From: Oasisia sp. SBJ-2009
Taxonomy: Eukaryota > Annelida > Polychaeta > Sabellida > Siboglinidae
Direction of reading: 5' to 3'
Length of the DNA stretch: 64,000 nt
NCBI GenBank assembly: GCA_964017155.1
Contig: OZ024860.1
Span: 44,132,161-44,196,160, forward strand
The notes under the pieces are model-generated. The model was not told the DNA's origin, made no database searches, and saw only the letters and a program-made list of their open reading frames with translations. A program made the translations under genes and the position numbers. Below, one piece after another: positions 46,738 through 59,819 of this stretch (position 1 is the first letter of the stretch; each line of letters opens with the position of its first letter).

Positions 46738-46858
46738 CAGGACGATTGACAGCGGGCATTACGTCAGGGAAAGATTCACAGAGAAGATCTGGAGAGAGCG
46801 TGAGAAAGAGACAGACAGACAGACTGGCTGACAGGCAGACGGATAGGCAGACGGACAG

Positions 46859-46957
46859 GCGGGCGGGCGGGCGGGCGGGCGGGCGGGCGGGCGGGCGGGC
46901 GGGCGGGCGGGCGGGCGGGCGGGCGGGCGGGCGGGCGGGCGGGCGGGCGGGCGGGCA
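46859..46957. repeat. (GCGG)n microsatellite
   Basis: About 24 uninterrupted GGGC units, preceded by GACA/GACG repeats. The ORFs it creates (poly Arg-Ala-Gly) are artefacts. Confidence 0.95.
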
Positions 46958-47336
46958 GACAGACGGAAGACAGGCAAGCAAAGAGACATCTCGACTGTGA
47001 TCTACACCATATATGACTGCCCGAAAATTGACACTCAGGAGATACAGTTGTGTGGGCGGAAGAGGAGACGGATATGTTGATTTCGCGTAGTAATTACAGT
47101 ATAAATCCATGATGCATTATGCACTAATTAAAGGGCATCGACTTCCGCAGCCAGACGTAGTTAACGAGATCAGGTCTGAGAATATTTGTTCTGGCAGTTG
47201 TATTATTGCCTTCCACCCGGAATAAATGTTAACGTAGATACGTACCTTTGTCTATTGGTCTCCGCATAACATTAGTTTAAGTACTATGTAGTATCATGGA
47301 AGGCCGTGACGTCCGAAAGTCCGTAGATACGTGCGT

Positions 47337-47510
47337 ACATACGAACGAACGAACGAACGAACGAACGAACGAACCAACGAACCAACGAACCAACGAACCA
47401 ACGAACCAACGAACCAACGAACCAACGAACCAACGAACCAACGAACCAACGAACCAACGAACCAACGAACCAACGAACCAACGAGCCAACGAGCCAACGA
47501 ACGAACGCAT
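47337..47510. repeat. (GAAC)n / (CAACGAAC)n microsatellite
   Basis: GAAC units pass into a higher-order 8-bp CAACGAAC array. Confidence 0.95.
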
Positions 47511-48048
47511 ACAGGCACACGAGCATGAATGCATACACACATACATACGTACACACATACAATACTTATGTGAAATTATCATACACTACATGTCGAATGT
47601 ATATAGTCTTTAAAATAATCCATTTAAGAATACTAATGTTTTAAATTATAGTTAAAACAGTCATTATATTTCTCAACGGTTTCTGTTTAACGTTGATCTT
47701 CCAGATGATGAGATGAACAGCAAATGCTTAGTTATAGACATGTACGTATATGCCCTGACGTAAGCCCATCCCTAGGTGGTGGAGGGTCTGGTGATGATTC
47801 GGGAGAATCGCGATAGTCAACAATTTGTTAAATTTAAAAAGCACACAGGATCATTACATTAACACTGCACGAACAACCGCGTTCACGCATGCGAGGCAGT
47901 GTTCGTTATATTATGTTTACAATGACGAAGGTTGGACAGAAATAATATACCCTAATGTTCATAGGTTTATTAGCTTAGTAATGGCATAAAGGTAGACGGA
48001 AGTCAAGTGTGCTAGTGTTTACCAAATATATTCCAAGCAACTTGACGT

Positions 48049-48060
48049 GGGGGGGGGGGG
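48049..48060. repeat. Poly-G tract
   Basis: Twelve consecutive G. Confidence 0.9.
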
Positions 48061-48151
48061 CATGTGACGAAGAGAATGACTGAATGACTGAATGACTGAC
48101 TGAATGAATAAATGTTTTAGTGAACAACAAACATATATGCACGGTGTGGTG

Positions 48152-48213
48152 TGCTGCTTCTGCTGTTGCTGTTGTTGTTGTTGTTGTTGTTGCTGTTGCT
48201 GCTGCTGTTGCTG

Positions 48214-48255
<42 letters not shown>

Positions 48256-48290
48256 AGCACTGCTGCTGCTGAGCACTGCTGCTGCTGCTG
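48152..48290. repeat. (CTG/TTG)n trinucleotide repeat
   Basis: About 45 CTG or TTG triplets with GAGCACTG interruptions. On the minus strand it reads poly-Gln or poly-Ala depending on frame, but no splice-supported gene surrounds it. Confidence 0.9.
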
Positions 48291-50110
48291 AAGTCATAGA
48301 CTTCTGCATTGCCATGCCTTTCTGAAACTAAAAAACCCAGAATGTAATAAGAATTAAAAAATAATATACACAATGCATGCACAAACTTGTTCGCGCGATA
48401 TACAAATGTGTTACTGAATTCGTTTTTCTCTAAAGTAAGAAATACTACTTTCATTCCGTTACTTTCGTTTGCTTCGCGAAATATTTTCACTACATTTATT
48501 TTCAGGTCTATCGCCAAGTCGAAATAGCCCTATATTAATAATATGTATTCACGGCGGTTCACCGGCCTGGTTGCAATCGTATTTGCATACAAGTAACTTG
48601 TATTTAGTGACTGCTACAGGGCACGCAGGTGATTCTCGATTCCGGTCCGTTTTGTGTGAGACTAAACGAGAGCATACGCCACTGGTCCCCACCTCGTTGT
48701 CAGTAACCATATTCAATGTCAACATTACTGCAATAGGCCTACGTAAATGAAATAATAACTTATCTGCACAAAAATTGCAATTATATTTTGTTGGGTGGAA
48801 ACCTATAAAACGTACAACGAAGGTTTCTGCCGTTGCGCCTGTATGCGAACGAATATATAGATGTCTAGTTCGTTCATGTCGAGGACCGGACCATGAATGA
48901 AAATGGCAAAATAACATAAAACAATATGCCGGCAGACGAGACTTGCGTATTCGATTTTGATTTATGTAGAGTAATGTAGTTATATTAATCTCGCATTTTT
49001 GGTGCCAGCTCTAATGTTGAATGAAACACGTACTTCACGTATTTTTGAAAGTAGTTTTACTAATTACGCAAGCAAGTTTTTTTCAATTAAGCTTACTTTT
49101 ACTCAGAGTAGGCTGGGATATAGCGCCTAAGGTAACGCATATCGTCATACCAGGTAGCTTTGTTTAACGCAATATATTTACAGTTATCTATAACAAGTCA
49201 CTAACTATGTTGCGTACATGTTCTGCAAATATGACATGATTCGAATAATGTCTTTGTTGTGTGATTAATGATGTGTACGTACCATTTTGGGCGCATTGTT
49301 GTGTTGTTCTCACCGGGTGGGAGCGCCATGTCGCATATGGAATTGCGTGCATTATAATGTTGTCAATAGGCTACACAATGATTATCTAATAACAAGAATA
49401 CACACCGTTTGTATTGCACACACATAATGCAGCCTACAAACGAAATGAAACATGAACAATTAATAATATGGCACCAGGAAACTTGAAAATTATTTCATTT
49501 GGAATTTTATTTTTACGGTTACTTCATGTACTTTGGAAAGTATTATTTTCTAATTACGCAAATAGCCTATGTATTTATGAAATGAGTGACTTCTAGTTTA
49601 CTCAGTCTAGTACAAAATAAAAGTAGTTCAGTCAACATTAGACGTACACATGGATCGGTTTTTCATTGTATTCGCAGTGCGCGTTGTTCCTGCGTTTATT
49701 AAGTTACGTCTTCCATTTCCTGACAACTGATCTACCCCATAAAACGGTGATAATCTTCACATACCTTTCGTATTTCGAAAATACACACATAGTAGGTCTT
49801 AGGCAGTACCAGTGGGGTTAATTGATTAATACATAAACTCTTAGTGTTCCATTTGCAAGCCGTCTAGGAGGAAAGCTTTATAAAAGCTCGATTATATAGC
49901 TAGATGCCAGAAGACACACATGAATTTGGGTTATAGGGGATATTTTCGTGGTCCGTGATTTGCAAAATCATTTCCTCGTGAAACGTGAAAGCTCAGTTTT
50001 AAATGCTGTTGATTCGTGATCAGGTGCAACAGCCTTGTCAACGGTCTCTGGGGTAGGTCCTATTATTTTCTTCGTGGAATGTATGACAAGTGACTAACAG
50101 TAGGGTAACC
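48291..50110. other. No gene recognised
   Basis: Unique-looking sequence with short open frames only, and no recognised repeat. Confidence 0.4.
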
Positions 50111-50111
50111 T

Positions 50112-50526
50112 GGGGCAAAACGGCCCCTGGGGGTAATACGGCCCCCCGTCTTATCTGTCAAACGAGTGAACACAAACTAACGTTGAATAGTGGAACATGA
50201 TACTGCTACCTAGCGAATACTCTTAGCGACTGCAAGGCTAAACGCTACCAAAAGTAAGTTCACAAACCTTTTGTAAAGGTTTGCATACCCTGTGATCTAA
50301 TAATCACTCTTCGGTCAAATCGATCCTAACATGTTCACCGTGTGATGATAAGCCAGCGACTGGTACTAATGCACTCGCATCTATACACGTTTTCAATGAC
50401 TTTCATCGAAATTGGGAGCGATATTAAAAGATTACACGTGAAGGTGAAAAAGACAGCACTGGTGTGTATGGGGTAAGACGGCCCTGTTAGAACGGGGCAA
50501 AACGGTCCCGGGAGCCGTCTTGCCCC
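50112..50526. mobile_element. Short inverted-repeat element with GGGGCAAAACGG ends
   Basis: The left end carries GGGGCAAAACGGCCCC and GGGGTAATACGGCCCC. The right end carries GGGGTAAGACGGCCC and GGGGCAAAACGG followed by the inverted terminus GCCGTCTTGCCCC. Repeated subterminal motifs and inverted ends indicate a non-autonomous DNA transposon; the family is not recognised. Confidence 0.65.
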
Positions 50527-50529
50527 GCG

Positions 50530-52317
<1,788 letters not shown>

Positions 52318-52749
52318 CGCATGGTTATATCAGCGTTCGGCGTATTTTAAACACGATCCGTTTGAATAAGTGTGGTGTGAATAGATGCGGCCGGCCGAAA
52401 CAAGAGACAACTTGCTGCGCCGATCGAAGCGACATCGGTCGTTGGCGCTCCAGTACATGTTGCGTAATTTTGTACCGGACGACGGTCATGGGGCGTGGCA
52501 GAGACTGGCTGTCCACGCACGTGTGACTGTCTGTCGAACGATCATGGGATGTGCCGATTTAATGTTGCGGGGAACAAGTCAAACTCGAAAGAAACTTTTT
52601 TGACATGTTCTAAGCTGATACAGTTCTAAGCAATGGTTTAATTTGAAAGAAATGAGATTACTAATAACATTGAAAGTTTTCGAAAAGGCATCGATTGACG
52701 GCTTGTCTGTCCGACTAAATTACCCGGACGTGAACCAGCACCATGATAT

Positions 52750-53110
52750 TTAAGGTGGGTAAAGGCGGTGCAGAACTACATACTCTTTAAGGTGTATACC
52801 CAGCCAATACACTGCTAAGAAGGTCCACTTGGCTCTATGCTCTTTAATTAATTGCACAACTTGTTTGACAGATAGAGATTATATTTTAGTTCTAATATCT
52901 ATAATGTTAAGACCTCCGTCAGCAAATGTGTTGAATAGTGATTCTCTTTTCAAAGCCACGGGTTTACTGTTCCAAAGAAATGGATATGCCATTGTTTTCA
53001 ATTTTTCAACCTTTTTTAATTGTTTGGTAATGAGGTAAGACTCCCTGTGTACCAAATGGAGCCGCACAGCACAGATTGCACTGTGATACTTTATAAGTGG
53101 ACACATTTTT
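52750..53110 (-). mobile_element. LINE fragment: post-RT C-terminal region
   Basis: The minus strand reads YPFLWNSKPVALKRESLF, then GGLNIIDI and, after a short interval with a stop, KEHRAKWTFLAVYWLGI. This matches the C-terminal region following the reverse transcriptase in L1/Tx1-type LINEs. Stops interrupt it. It is a third LINE family in this window. Confidence 0.65.
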
Positions 53111-53151
53111 CTGAGGAATTGATACTGCGCTATATAAGAAGTTACCTTTAC
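53111..53151 (+). mobile_element. SINE (family 2) 3' tail fragment
   Basis: GATACTGCGCTATATAAGAA followed by GTTACCTTTAC is the tail found at 20211-20250 in the opposite orientation. Confidence 0.7.
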
Positions 53152-53554
53152 ATTTTGTTAACTGAACACCCACGTCAACGTCTAAGCCACACCCTAAAGG
53201 TTTTCCATTTTTGAGATTGGCGAACTGTTAACCCCACATATCGCTCCAACCAGGTAGGCAAAACTGTCTCTTTGCTTAAGGTTCTTCCCACCCAAGAGCC
53301 ATATTCATGTCGAGCAGATAAACTACCCAGAGGTAAATGACGTAACCGCCGATAGTAAAAGGATACAGAATCACGTGCCGTTATCCGGCGGATAGCGTTA
53401 CATCCGGGTAGGAAGGCTTTATAGGGCGACGTGAATACGGATCCTGGTTTATTTATAGCTCTTTCCTTTTATATCCCACTCACATTACCTCCGTCTTAAC
53501 CAAGCGTACTCTCAATCCATGTTTGCTGAAAATATCTTTCCACTCAATCAACTG

Positions 53555-54160
53555 TTATTGGAGATTTGCTTCCCCATCCTCTACCACTGCCAGGCCACCT
53601 GCGTACAATAGTTTTTGGAGTACGATTTTTATACAAATTCCACAACAGCGATAAATAACAATGTGCTCAAGGCGCTCCCCTGTGTCAGACCAACATTTAC
53701 TTTGGACTCTCCTGACAGTCCCGGTCCACACAGCTCCCTGATCTTCGTGTCCCCTCCACCAATCTGATCCCCCGGGACATCTATCCACATCAGTGTTCCC
53801 ATTGTCATTTCTCTTGGGATTGTGGCATAGGCCTTTTCCAGGTTTATGAATCTAATTGCCATATCCTCGTGTCCTTCCAGTTTCTTCTCAACTAGCTAAC
53901 TCAGGGCAAAAATCCCATCCGTCGTTCCTCTTCCTTTTCTAATCTCCAGCTGTTCTTCAACGATTCCCCTTACACTACTGCTCTTATTCTGCCATCCACG
54001 ATTCTTTCCAGAAACTTCAACACATTTGCCTTAGCAACGCAGTGCTTCTATTTTTCGTGGGCCATGCACATCTCCGTTTCGTTTCTATATTCAGACTATC
54101 AGCCCCAGTATGCATTCCTCTGTGAACTTCCCCTCTCTCTTGCAGGTGTTCAGCAATTTG
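53555..54160 (-). mobile_element. Decayed reverse transcriptase fragment (catalytic box YAGG)
   Basis: The minus strand shows GRGTTDGIFAL, FINLEKAYATIPRE, VGLTQGSALSTLLF and LLYAGGLAVVEDGE across frameshifts and a stop. These correspond to RT motifs around the A, B and C boxes. The C box normally reads YADD, and here both Asp are lost. It is a dead copy. Confidence 0.8.
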
Positions 54161-54191
54161 TTTCGCCGATCATATTCCAACTCGCTCAGCC

Positions 54192-54240
54192 AGGGGCGTT
54201 GATCCGGTTTTAAAAGTGGGGGGACGGGGGGCCAATTTAC
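54192..54240 (+). repeat. Terminal piece of the G/C-tract repeat family
   Basis: CAGGGGCGTTGATCCGG and AAAAGTGGGGGGAC resemble the inverse of the ends of the units at 54885-56765. Confidence 0.5.
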
Positions 54241-54272
54241 ATATACATATATGTATGTATTTTGTACGTACG

Positions 54273-54280
<8 letters not shown>

Positions 54281-54366
<86 letters not shown>
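54281..54366. repeat. (TA)n(TG)n compound microsatellite
   Basis: About 58 bp TA followed by about 27 bp TG. Confidence 0.95.
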
Positions 54367-54884
54367 ACCTGAAATACATATAACTGTTTTAGTAAATATA
54401 AAACATAATTCATTGTTGGTCTGGTGCTAATTCTAAAATAAACAAAGGCCTTCATGTTATTCTATTTAAAATAGTTATGTTGGCTACATTATATTTGAAG
54501 AGGGGCCGTGGCTCACCCCAATCACTGAAACTTTGGAGGGTAGACTTTGGACCCATAACTTCTTGTCTGAATCACAGAGTGACAACAAGGACTTATGTCT
54601 ATATAAGTCCGTGGTGACAAGATGCAGAGGTTACACGGGTGCCTGTGTAGGACTTCACAATCCCATCATTTGGCAAAGAAATTTTTCATCACTCAAATGG
54701 GATCAAATGACAACAAGTGCAGGAATCCGCTGGTTCCGCCGTAGGCGATATAAGTATCCACAAGGGTGACCAGGCTGCAATTCAAGGGGTGACAGGGTAA
54801 ACAAAATTAATAGTCTATAATGTGTTTGATGGCTAGTGCCTATTAATATATCAACACAAGGGTGCAAAATGACAGAGCCCGCCA

Positions 54885-55160
54885 TGATGAATATTTGCTG
54901 GACTACGATCAAGTTGCGGCCAACCAAGCAATTTATCTAGTAATTTTCCACTTGGTAGTCGGAAGTTTATATCTGAGTTGAGTAATTTACTACTCAGCCT
55001 ATGTAGGGGCTCTTAAGAGAGTGGAGTCATCAGTCTCGCTATATGCCAATTGCCCATACATTGTTTTCTGAACTGAAAAGGTGAGGGGAACATTTCCTAT
55101 GCTGTCCCCCTCTGGCTGAAAAATGGGGGGACATGTCCCCACCAATCGATGGCCATGTGC
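54885..55160 (+). repeat. Reiterated ~300-bp unit with G/C tracts, unit 1
   Basis: Shared landmarks are GAATATTTGCTGGACTA, GCCAACCAAGCAATTTATC, ATCAGTCTCGCTATATGCC, GTGAGGGGAACATTTCCTAT and ACCAATCGATG. It is preceded by a segment (54660-54870) that recurs at 55463-55665, so the larger period is about 800 bp. Confidence 0.8.
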
Positions 55161-55239
55161 ATTGAGACTATGCACTGGATTCTAAATGCATGACAAAATG
55201 GTTTGCTACAGAGGCCTGTGAAGACCATCAACTACACTG

Positions 55240-55450
55240 ATGTAATTACATTTGGTGGTTACCGTGATGACTCGTATATTAATTCTACTACTAGACCGAT
55301 GTAGCGTTTTTAAGAGAGGGGAGTTATCAGTCTCGCTATATGCATGTACATTCGTTTTTATCAACTGAAAAAGTGGGGGGCCATTTCCTATGCTGTCCCC
55401 TGAGGCTGAAAAGTGGAGGACTCGTCCCTCACCGATCGACGCCCATGCTG
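55240..55450 (+). repeat. Reiterated unit, copy 2 (5'-truncated)
   Basis: Carries ATCAGTCTCGCTATATGCA, CATTTCCTATGCTGTCCCC and CACCGATCGACGCCC. Confidence 0.8.
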
Positions 55451-55682
55451 TGTAGAATTTCCCAGTCCTACATTTTGGCAAAGAAATTTGTCATCACTCA
55501 AATGGGAATAAGTTACATAAAGTGCAGGAATCCGCTGCTTCTGTCGTAGGCGATAAGCATCAAGCAGGCGAGGGGTGAAAATGAAACACAAATTTCATAA
55601 TTTATAATTTGCTTGATGGCTAGAACCTACTAATAACATCAACACAAGGATGCAAACTGATAGAACGCGGCAGCGGCTCCGT

Positions 55683-56161
55683 CCGGTGTCGCGCTTACAT
55701 TTTTCCGATCCTTATAAACTTTCCGATTGGCGTTTCTGCGCATGCACGATAAATGTAAAATGACCAACGTGCAGCGAAACAACAAAGCATTTTTGGTATA
55801 AATGCCACGGGCTGTTAATTAATTCTCCTGTGATGATTACTGTGAAGAGTTGCTTAAAATGTCGTTCAATAGAATAGCGTTTTACGTTTGTTTAAATCAC
55901 CGTCACAGATTATGGCGCACCAATAGTCACGTGATTTACACTTGCTATCAAAACATGCCTCAAAACTTGTTTGCCTCGTGTTAATTTGCGACAAATAACT
56001 TTGTAGAGAGGTTATGTATATCCTAACGAACAACCCGTAGTATTTATACCATATATGTATTGTCCTGTCGCTGCATATTAATAATTTTACATTTATCGCG
56101 CTTGCGCAGAAGCGTCAATCGGAACCTTTATAACACCGGGAAAATGTAACCGCTACACCGG
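55683..56161. mobile_element. MITE with ~80-bp terminal inverted repeats, nested in the reiterated block
   Basis: It starts CCGGTGTCGCGCTTACATTT and ends AAATGTAACCGCTACACCGG. Inversion continues through CCGATTGGCGTTTCTGCGCATG and its partner near 56090-56130. The element is 479 bp, without coding capacity, and splits a copy of the surrounding repeat. Confidence 0.85.
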
Positions 56162-56164
56162 CAT

Positions 56165-56462
56165 GATGATTATTTACTCAAGTAAGCTCAAGTTGCGCGT
56201 TGTGGCCAGCCAAGCAATTTATCCAGTCGATTGTGTAAAGGGTGGTCGGAACTTCATATTGCGAGATTTATTGTCTAGCTACTAGTCCTATGTAGCGGCT
56301 TTTAAGAGAGAGAGGAGTGGTGAGTTAGACTACAAGCCCCGCAATTTTTATGAACTGAAAAGTGGGGGGACAATTCCTATGCTTTCCCCCCACGCTGAAA
56401 AGTGGGGGGACGCGTCCGCCCCCCCCCCCCCCCCCCGTCCCCCACCGATCGACGCCCGTGCC
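56165..56462 (+). repeat. Reiterated unit, copy 3
   Basis: Contains GCCAAGCAATTTATCCAGT, GAAAAGTGGGGGGACGCGTC, a long C run, and CACCGATCGACGCCCGTG. Confidence 0.8.
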
Positions 56463-56465
56463 GAC

Positions 56466-56765
56466 ATGACGAATATTTACTGGACTAAGATCAAGCTCAG
56501 CGCGGCGGCCAACCAAGCAATTCATCTAGTGATTTTCCACTGGGTAGTCGGAAGTTTATATCTGAACTGGTAAATTAATTTTACTACTAAACGTAGGGTT
56601 TGTTTTAGGACAGAGGAGTGATCAGTCTCGCTATATGCCTGTAATTATTATTTTTTTATCTGAAAAAGTGGGGGGACGTTTCATATGCTGTCCCCCCAGG
56701 CTGAAAAGTGGGGGGGGGGACGCGTCCCCCCCCCCCCCGTCCCCCACCGATCGACGACCGTGCGC
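56466..56765 (+). repeat. Reiterated unit, copy 4
   Basis: Contains GAATATTTACTGGACTA, GGCCAACCAAGCAATTCATC, GTAGTCGGAAGTTTATATCT, G and C runs, and CACCGATCGACGACCGTG. Confidence 0.8.
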
Positions 56766-56946
56766 TCAGCCACCGCCAGCAACTCTACTCGCACTTCATC
56801 AATGCCTGTTTATCTTTCCGACTAGGCCTACACGATAAACAGTAAGAATGGCTCAGGCTGTGACAAGTTTCACAAAGCTTGCATTACCTCCCACCACTGT
56901 AAACCATTTACTACGAAGCATGTCCCTTGGGAAGATGTAATTTGTT

Positions 56947-57192
56947 TTATTTTCAACCACAACAGTTATGAATTACACATCACAGTATTGGTGGAAAGGG
57001 ATATGTTTCAACATACACACTCATACACGCTAGCACATACGCACGCACGCACGCACGCACGCACACGCACGCACGCACACACACACACACACACAAAATA
57101 CAGAATACCACTGTGATTGTTATTTAAATTTATTTTCAACCACAATAGTTATGAATTACACATCACAGTATTGGTGGAAAGGGATATGTTTC

Positions 57193-57256
<64 letters not shown>

Positions 57257-57440
57257 CGCACACACGCACACACGCACACACGCACACACGCACACACGCA
57301 CACACGCACACACGCACACACGCACACACGCACACACGCACACACGCACACACGCACACACGCACACACGCACACACGCACACACGCACACACGCACACA
57401 CGCACACACGCACACACGCACACACGCACACACGCACACA

Positions 57441-57471
<31 letters not shown>

Positions 57472-57506
57472 GCACACACGCACACACGCATACACGCTAG
57501 CACGCA

Positions 57507-57557
<51 letters not shown>

Positions 57558-57582
57558 TACCATTGTGATAATTATTTAAACC
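56947..57582. repeat. Tandem duplication of a flanked CA/CACACACG minisatellite
   Basis: TTATTTTCAACCACAA and GGTGGAAAGGGATATGTTTC occur twice (56950 and 57130). Each is followed by a CA-rich array and AGAATACCA(C/T)TGTGAT. The first array is short (~90 bp). The second is about 360 bp, mostly an 8-bp CACACACG unit (over 20 copies), with ACGC tracts. Confidence 0.9.
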
Positions 57583-57792
57583 GTTCCTTTTGCATTTTAG
57601 CAAATAGGTGAAAGAAATATATAATAATAAATGAGTGGCGTTGCAATCCCATATCGTTCTGATGCGCAATGTGTCAGAGTGAACAAGTTGGTTGTTTGTC
57701 TCTCTTTGTCTGTCTCCATGCTAATTTACCTCCCTTCCTTTAAACATACTAAACATTTTCTCTCTCCCTTCCTCCCTGCCTGGCCGCTCCTC

Positions 57793-58170
57793 TGCCCCTG
57801 CCCCTGCCCCTGCCCCTGCCCCTGCCCCTGCCCCTGCCCCTGCCCCTGCCCCTGCCCCTGCCCCTGCCCCTGCCCCTGCCCCTGCCCCTGCCCCTGCCCC
57901 TGCCCCTGCCCCTGCCCCTGCCCCTGCCCCTGCCCCTGCCCCTGCCCCTGCCCCTGCCCCTGCCCCTGCCCCTGCCCCTGCCCCTGCCCCTGCCCCTGCC
58001 CCTGCCCCTGCCCCTGCCCCTGCCCCTGCCCCTGCCCCTGCCCCTGCCCCTGCCCCTGCCCCTGCCCCTGCCCCTGCCCCTGCCCCTGCCCCTGCCCCTG
58101 CCCCTGCCCCTGCCCCTGCCCCTGCCCCTGCCCCTGCCCCTGCCCCTGCCCCTGCCCCTGCCCCTGCCCC
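57793..58170. repeat. (CCCCTG)63 hexanucleotide satellite
   Basis: 378 bp with no interruption seen. The complementary strand is (CAGGGG)n, with a GGGG run every six bases. The frames it opens read Cys-Pro or Gly-Gln repeats and are not genes. Confidence 0.98.
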
Positions 58171-58379
58171 TCCCTCACTTTCTTTAATCTCTACTATTTA
58201 CTTTATCAATTTACCTCTACACCCCTCTTCATCCATATTTTCATCCACCAATCCTTTTCACACCTCTCATCGTTCTAATTAAGCCGCAATTCAGTACGGT
58301 CATGGGTATTTGCACATTTGACAAGAAGAATGAAACTACTTGTGTACGGCAACCGGGTTTTGTCCGTCGGTAATACCTG

Positions 58380-58850
58380 ACATGTTTCATTGTCAATTAG
58401 CACAGACAATGCAAAGCTTCACTGCCGTGGACATTCTTAGCCTGACGTGCGGCCTCCGACAATGGTATGTTCTTTGTCCCGCGCAAGAACGCACACATTG
58501 ACAACGTATGATTAGTAACCTGTGTCGCGTTGCACCTGAGAGTTGCTACAAACAAATGACTTAAGCGTTCGATCGAAAGCATGGATTCGTCGAAGTGCAG
58601 TTGCATTCGAAATGCAGTTCTTCTGGTTTTCAGTACAAGACCAACTTTGACGTGTTTATGGATGGTTCGTGTTGCGTCGGGTGCAGCGTATTGTATGGTA
58701 TTCAGCAAACGATACACATTTGACGCTTTGACAGTTGTTCTCGAATGAGCTGCACATGTTGCAGTTTGGGAGTCGTCAAAAATTGGGATATACAACCAGA
58801 CGCCAAAAAAGAGAACGACGACTGCTACAGACAATTGCTTTAAGGTAGGT
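58380..58850. other. CpG-richer interval with an unassigned open frame on the minus strand
   Basis: Open for 145 codons (58834-58397, minus) but without an early ATG. It begins with a hydrophobic stretch (AVVVLFFGVWLYIPIF). A good plus-strand donor (AAG|GTAGGT) lies at 58845. It may be a first exon or promoter region of a gene on either strand; I cannot decide. Confidence 0.25.
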
Positions 58851-59590
58851 AGACTATGTGTGTAATGTTGTTATTGTATTTAGAACGGCAATATGCAACT
58901 GTGGGTAGAACATCACATATATTGCCACGTGGTACAGTGTCGACATTCTGTATTGCTAACTTGCATAGTCAAACCAGCACGCATATTTAAGACTAAAATT
59001 TGTATCATTATGCATAAATGTTAGCGTCACTCTACTGTGAATATAATTACACAGATAACACATTTCTCGTTAATCAAAGCATTACTTGGGAACATATTTA
59101 ATATGTAATGAATAGATGCACTTGCTGATTTGCGTCGATATAAATCGTAGGTAAGCATTTTATTTATTAATTATATAAAATAACAAATAACTAATAGGTT
59201 GTAATCCACCTCGGCTTATTATCTTAAATTATGAATTCTCATATACAAATGCGAGTTATATTATTCACTGTAGGATGTCCTGTATTATGTATCTGCGTTT
59301 AAAAATAATGCCTTATTTAATTTTATGAAGGAGAAAACGTCGGCAGTGTGTGCGCCATATTGTTGCCCAACTTCCGCTACAGAATCATGAATCTGCATAA
59401 GTCAACATTAATAATTATATTTATGTATGTTAACATGTTTGATGTATCATATGATATAGTATGCCATATAAGCCAAATTATAAAGTAATGCTGCAACAGA
59501 AATAACGTCAGATGTATCAGCTTACGTGTCTTACAAGTTGACACCACAATTTCACCAGCTAAGGCTCGACATGGGTTTATAAGCAAACAA

Positions 59591-59705
59591 AATGGCTACC
59601 TCCATTGCAACTGAGTGTTCCGACCGCACGTGGCGGAAGGGGTTACCAGTGACGCTCATCCTATGGAGGTCACAACCGATCTGGCGAATCGGGGTTTGGG
59701 CCAGG
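59591..59705 (+). CDS. Candidate first coding exon, unknown gene
   Basis: AACAAAATGGCTACC is a strong start context. The frame stays open for 38 codons (MATSIATECSDRTWRKG...) and ends at AG|GTAATT. Several CG dinucleotides occur around it. No downstream exon was found in the window, and the peptide is not recognised. Confidence 0.25.
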
Positions 59706-59819
59706 TAATTTCCCTCCCATAGGAACACTTCCGGCGGAAGTCGGTCAGTTGTGAGGGAATAAGGATTGTGACCAACCGTGCCAGGGAACGTTATGAGGAG
59801 CAACCGATGAGGTATCTCT

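Noticed and set aside
46733..47110. Arg-Pro-Ala rich ORFs
   Set aside because: They are artefacts of the GCGG microsatellite.
47975..48517. Poly-Gln or poly-Ala ORF on the minus strand, possibly a transcription factor
   Set aside because: The CTG repeat creates it. Beyond the repeat there is no coding signature or splice-consistent partner.
52385..52603. Arg-rich ORF after the long TA tract
   Set aside because: It is short, overlaps other frames, and has no recognised similarity or splice context.
57117..57669. Long His-Thr and Cys-Val ORFs
   Set aside because: They are products of the CA/CACACACG repeat on both strands.
57631..58278. Long ORFs of Cys-Pro or Gly-Gln repeats
   Set aside because: They arise only because the hexanucleotide repeat has no stop in any frame, and the flanks have no gene structure.
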